6,055 bases of DNA, from NCBI GenBank assembly GCA_043421945.1, contig JBHOGO010000138.1, forward strand, positions 1-6,055, read 5' to 3'. The translations under genes and the position numbers were made by a program. Under the pieces are notes generated by a model. The model searched no databases, was not told the DNA's origin, and was given only the letters and a program-made list of their open reading frames with translations. The DNA comes from Thaumasiovibrio sp043421945. GTDB lineage: Bacteria > Pseudomonadota > Gammaproteobacteria > Enterobacterales > Vibrionaceae. This document shows positions 5,873-6,055 of the stretch, piece by piece (the first letter of the stretch is position 1; each line of letters starts with the position of its first letter).

Positions 5873-6055
5873 ATATTTACGTTCCTATGTATACCTGTGA
5901 TCATTGAAGGGGTTTGAATTTTTGCAACGAGAAGATCAGGCTATCAGCCATGAAATGACTCTAACCAACCAGCAAAAACAGGAACTAAAAGTCTTACACG
6001 GCGCTACTCGTGACGGACGGGTTCGTGATCGCATAAAGGTGGTCATTCATGCGAG
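5873..6055. mobile_element. Left part of an IS630-like insertion sequence, boundary not resolved
   Basis: The transposase start implies that an element begins somewhere between the lyase stop codon (5872) and about 5950. IS630 elements insert at TA dinucleotides, and several TAs lie in 5873-5892. The terminal inverted repeat cannot be fixed because its right partner is outside the window. The insertion lies downstream of the lyase and does not break it. No clear terminator for the lyase survives between its stop and the transposase. Confidence 0.5.
5955..6055 (+). CDS. IS630-family transposase, N-terminal fragment cut by the window edge
   Basis: From ATG 5955 the frame reads MTLTNQQKQELKVLHG and continues with TRDGRVRDRIKVVIHA to the last base. 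The pattern of an LT..Q...L...H opening followed by D.R..DRIKAVLL is typical of the helix-turn-helix start of IS630-family (Tc1/mariner-like, DDE) transposases. Only 33 codons are present, so the catalytic part and the right inverted repeat are outside. The same frame is open upstream to a TGA at 5898. A TTG at 5922, with AAGGGG (5907-5912) 9 nt before it, is an alternative start that would add 11 residues. The coding GC seems higher than that of the lyase gene, as expected for a mobile gene. Confidence 0.72.
   Translation, partial: MTLTNQQKQELKVLHGATRDGRVRDRIKVVIHA

Overview
The window looks like part of a polysaccharide-utilisation region of a marine, alga-degrading gammaproteobacterium, most likely of the Alteromonadales or a relative (Alteromonas, Pseudoalteromonas, Catenovulum or Vibrio-like). 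The reasons are the AT-rich DNA, a secreted beta-propeller polysaccharide lyase resembling ulvan lyases, a C-terminal tail of the GlyGly-CTERM (rhombosortase) type found in such bacteria, a GH88 unsaturated uronyl hydrolase, and an OM-type lipoprotein. The organism is inferred; no marker gene is present.

Layout from left to right. Bases 1-6 may be the first two codons of a minus-strand gene leaving the window. Bases 38-531 hold no convincing gene, but contain two hairpins and two 10-bp perfect palindromes. A hairpin at 532-556 is the probable terminator of a minus-strand GH88 gene (572-1741), which has its own candidate promoter (1775-1802). A 284-bp gap with a strong hairpin (1940-1981) separates it from a minus-strand lipoprotein gene of unknown function (2026-3216). 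A long, very AT-rich divergent intergenic region (3217-3784) contains several palindromes and a direct repeat that could be operators. It also contains the start signals of the plus-strand lyase gene (3785-5872). About 80 bp further on begins the N-terminus of an IS630-family transposase, cut by the right window edge.

How the genes may work together. The lyase is exported and probably surface-held. It would cut a uronic-acid-containing, probably sulfated polysaccharide (ulvan is the best guess) by beta-elimination, leaving oligosaccharides with a 4,5-unsaturated uronic acid at the non-reducing end. The lipoprotein, with a probable jelly-roll fold, may hold substrate or products at the cell surface. 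GH88 has no signal peptide, so it would remove the unsaturated uronyl residue from imported di- or oligosaccharides in the cytoplasm. The transporter, sulfatases, regulator and rhombosortase needed for this picture are not in the window.

I see no wholly new system. The most interesting points are the modular tail of the lyase, the unknown lipoprotein, the crowded divergent regulatory region, and the structured non-coding DNA at the left.
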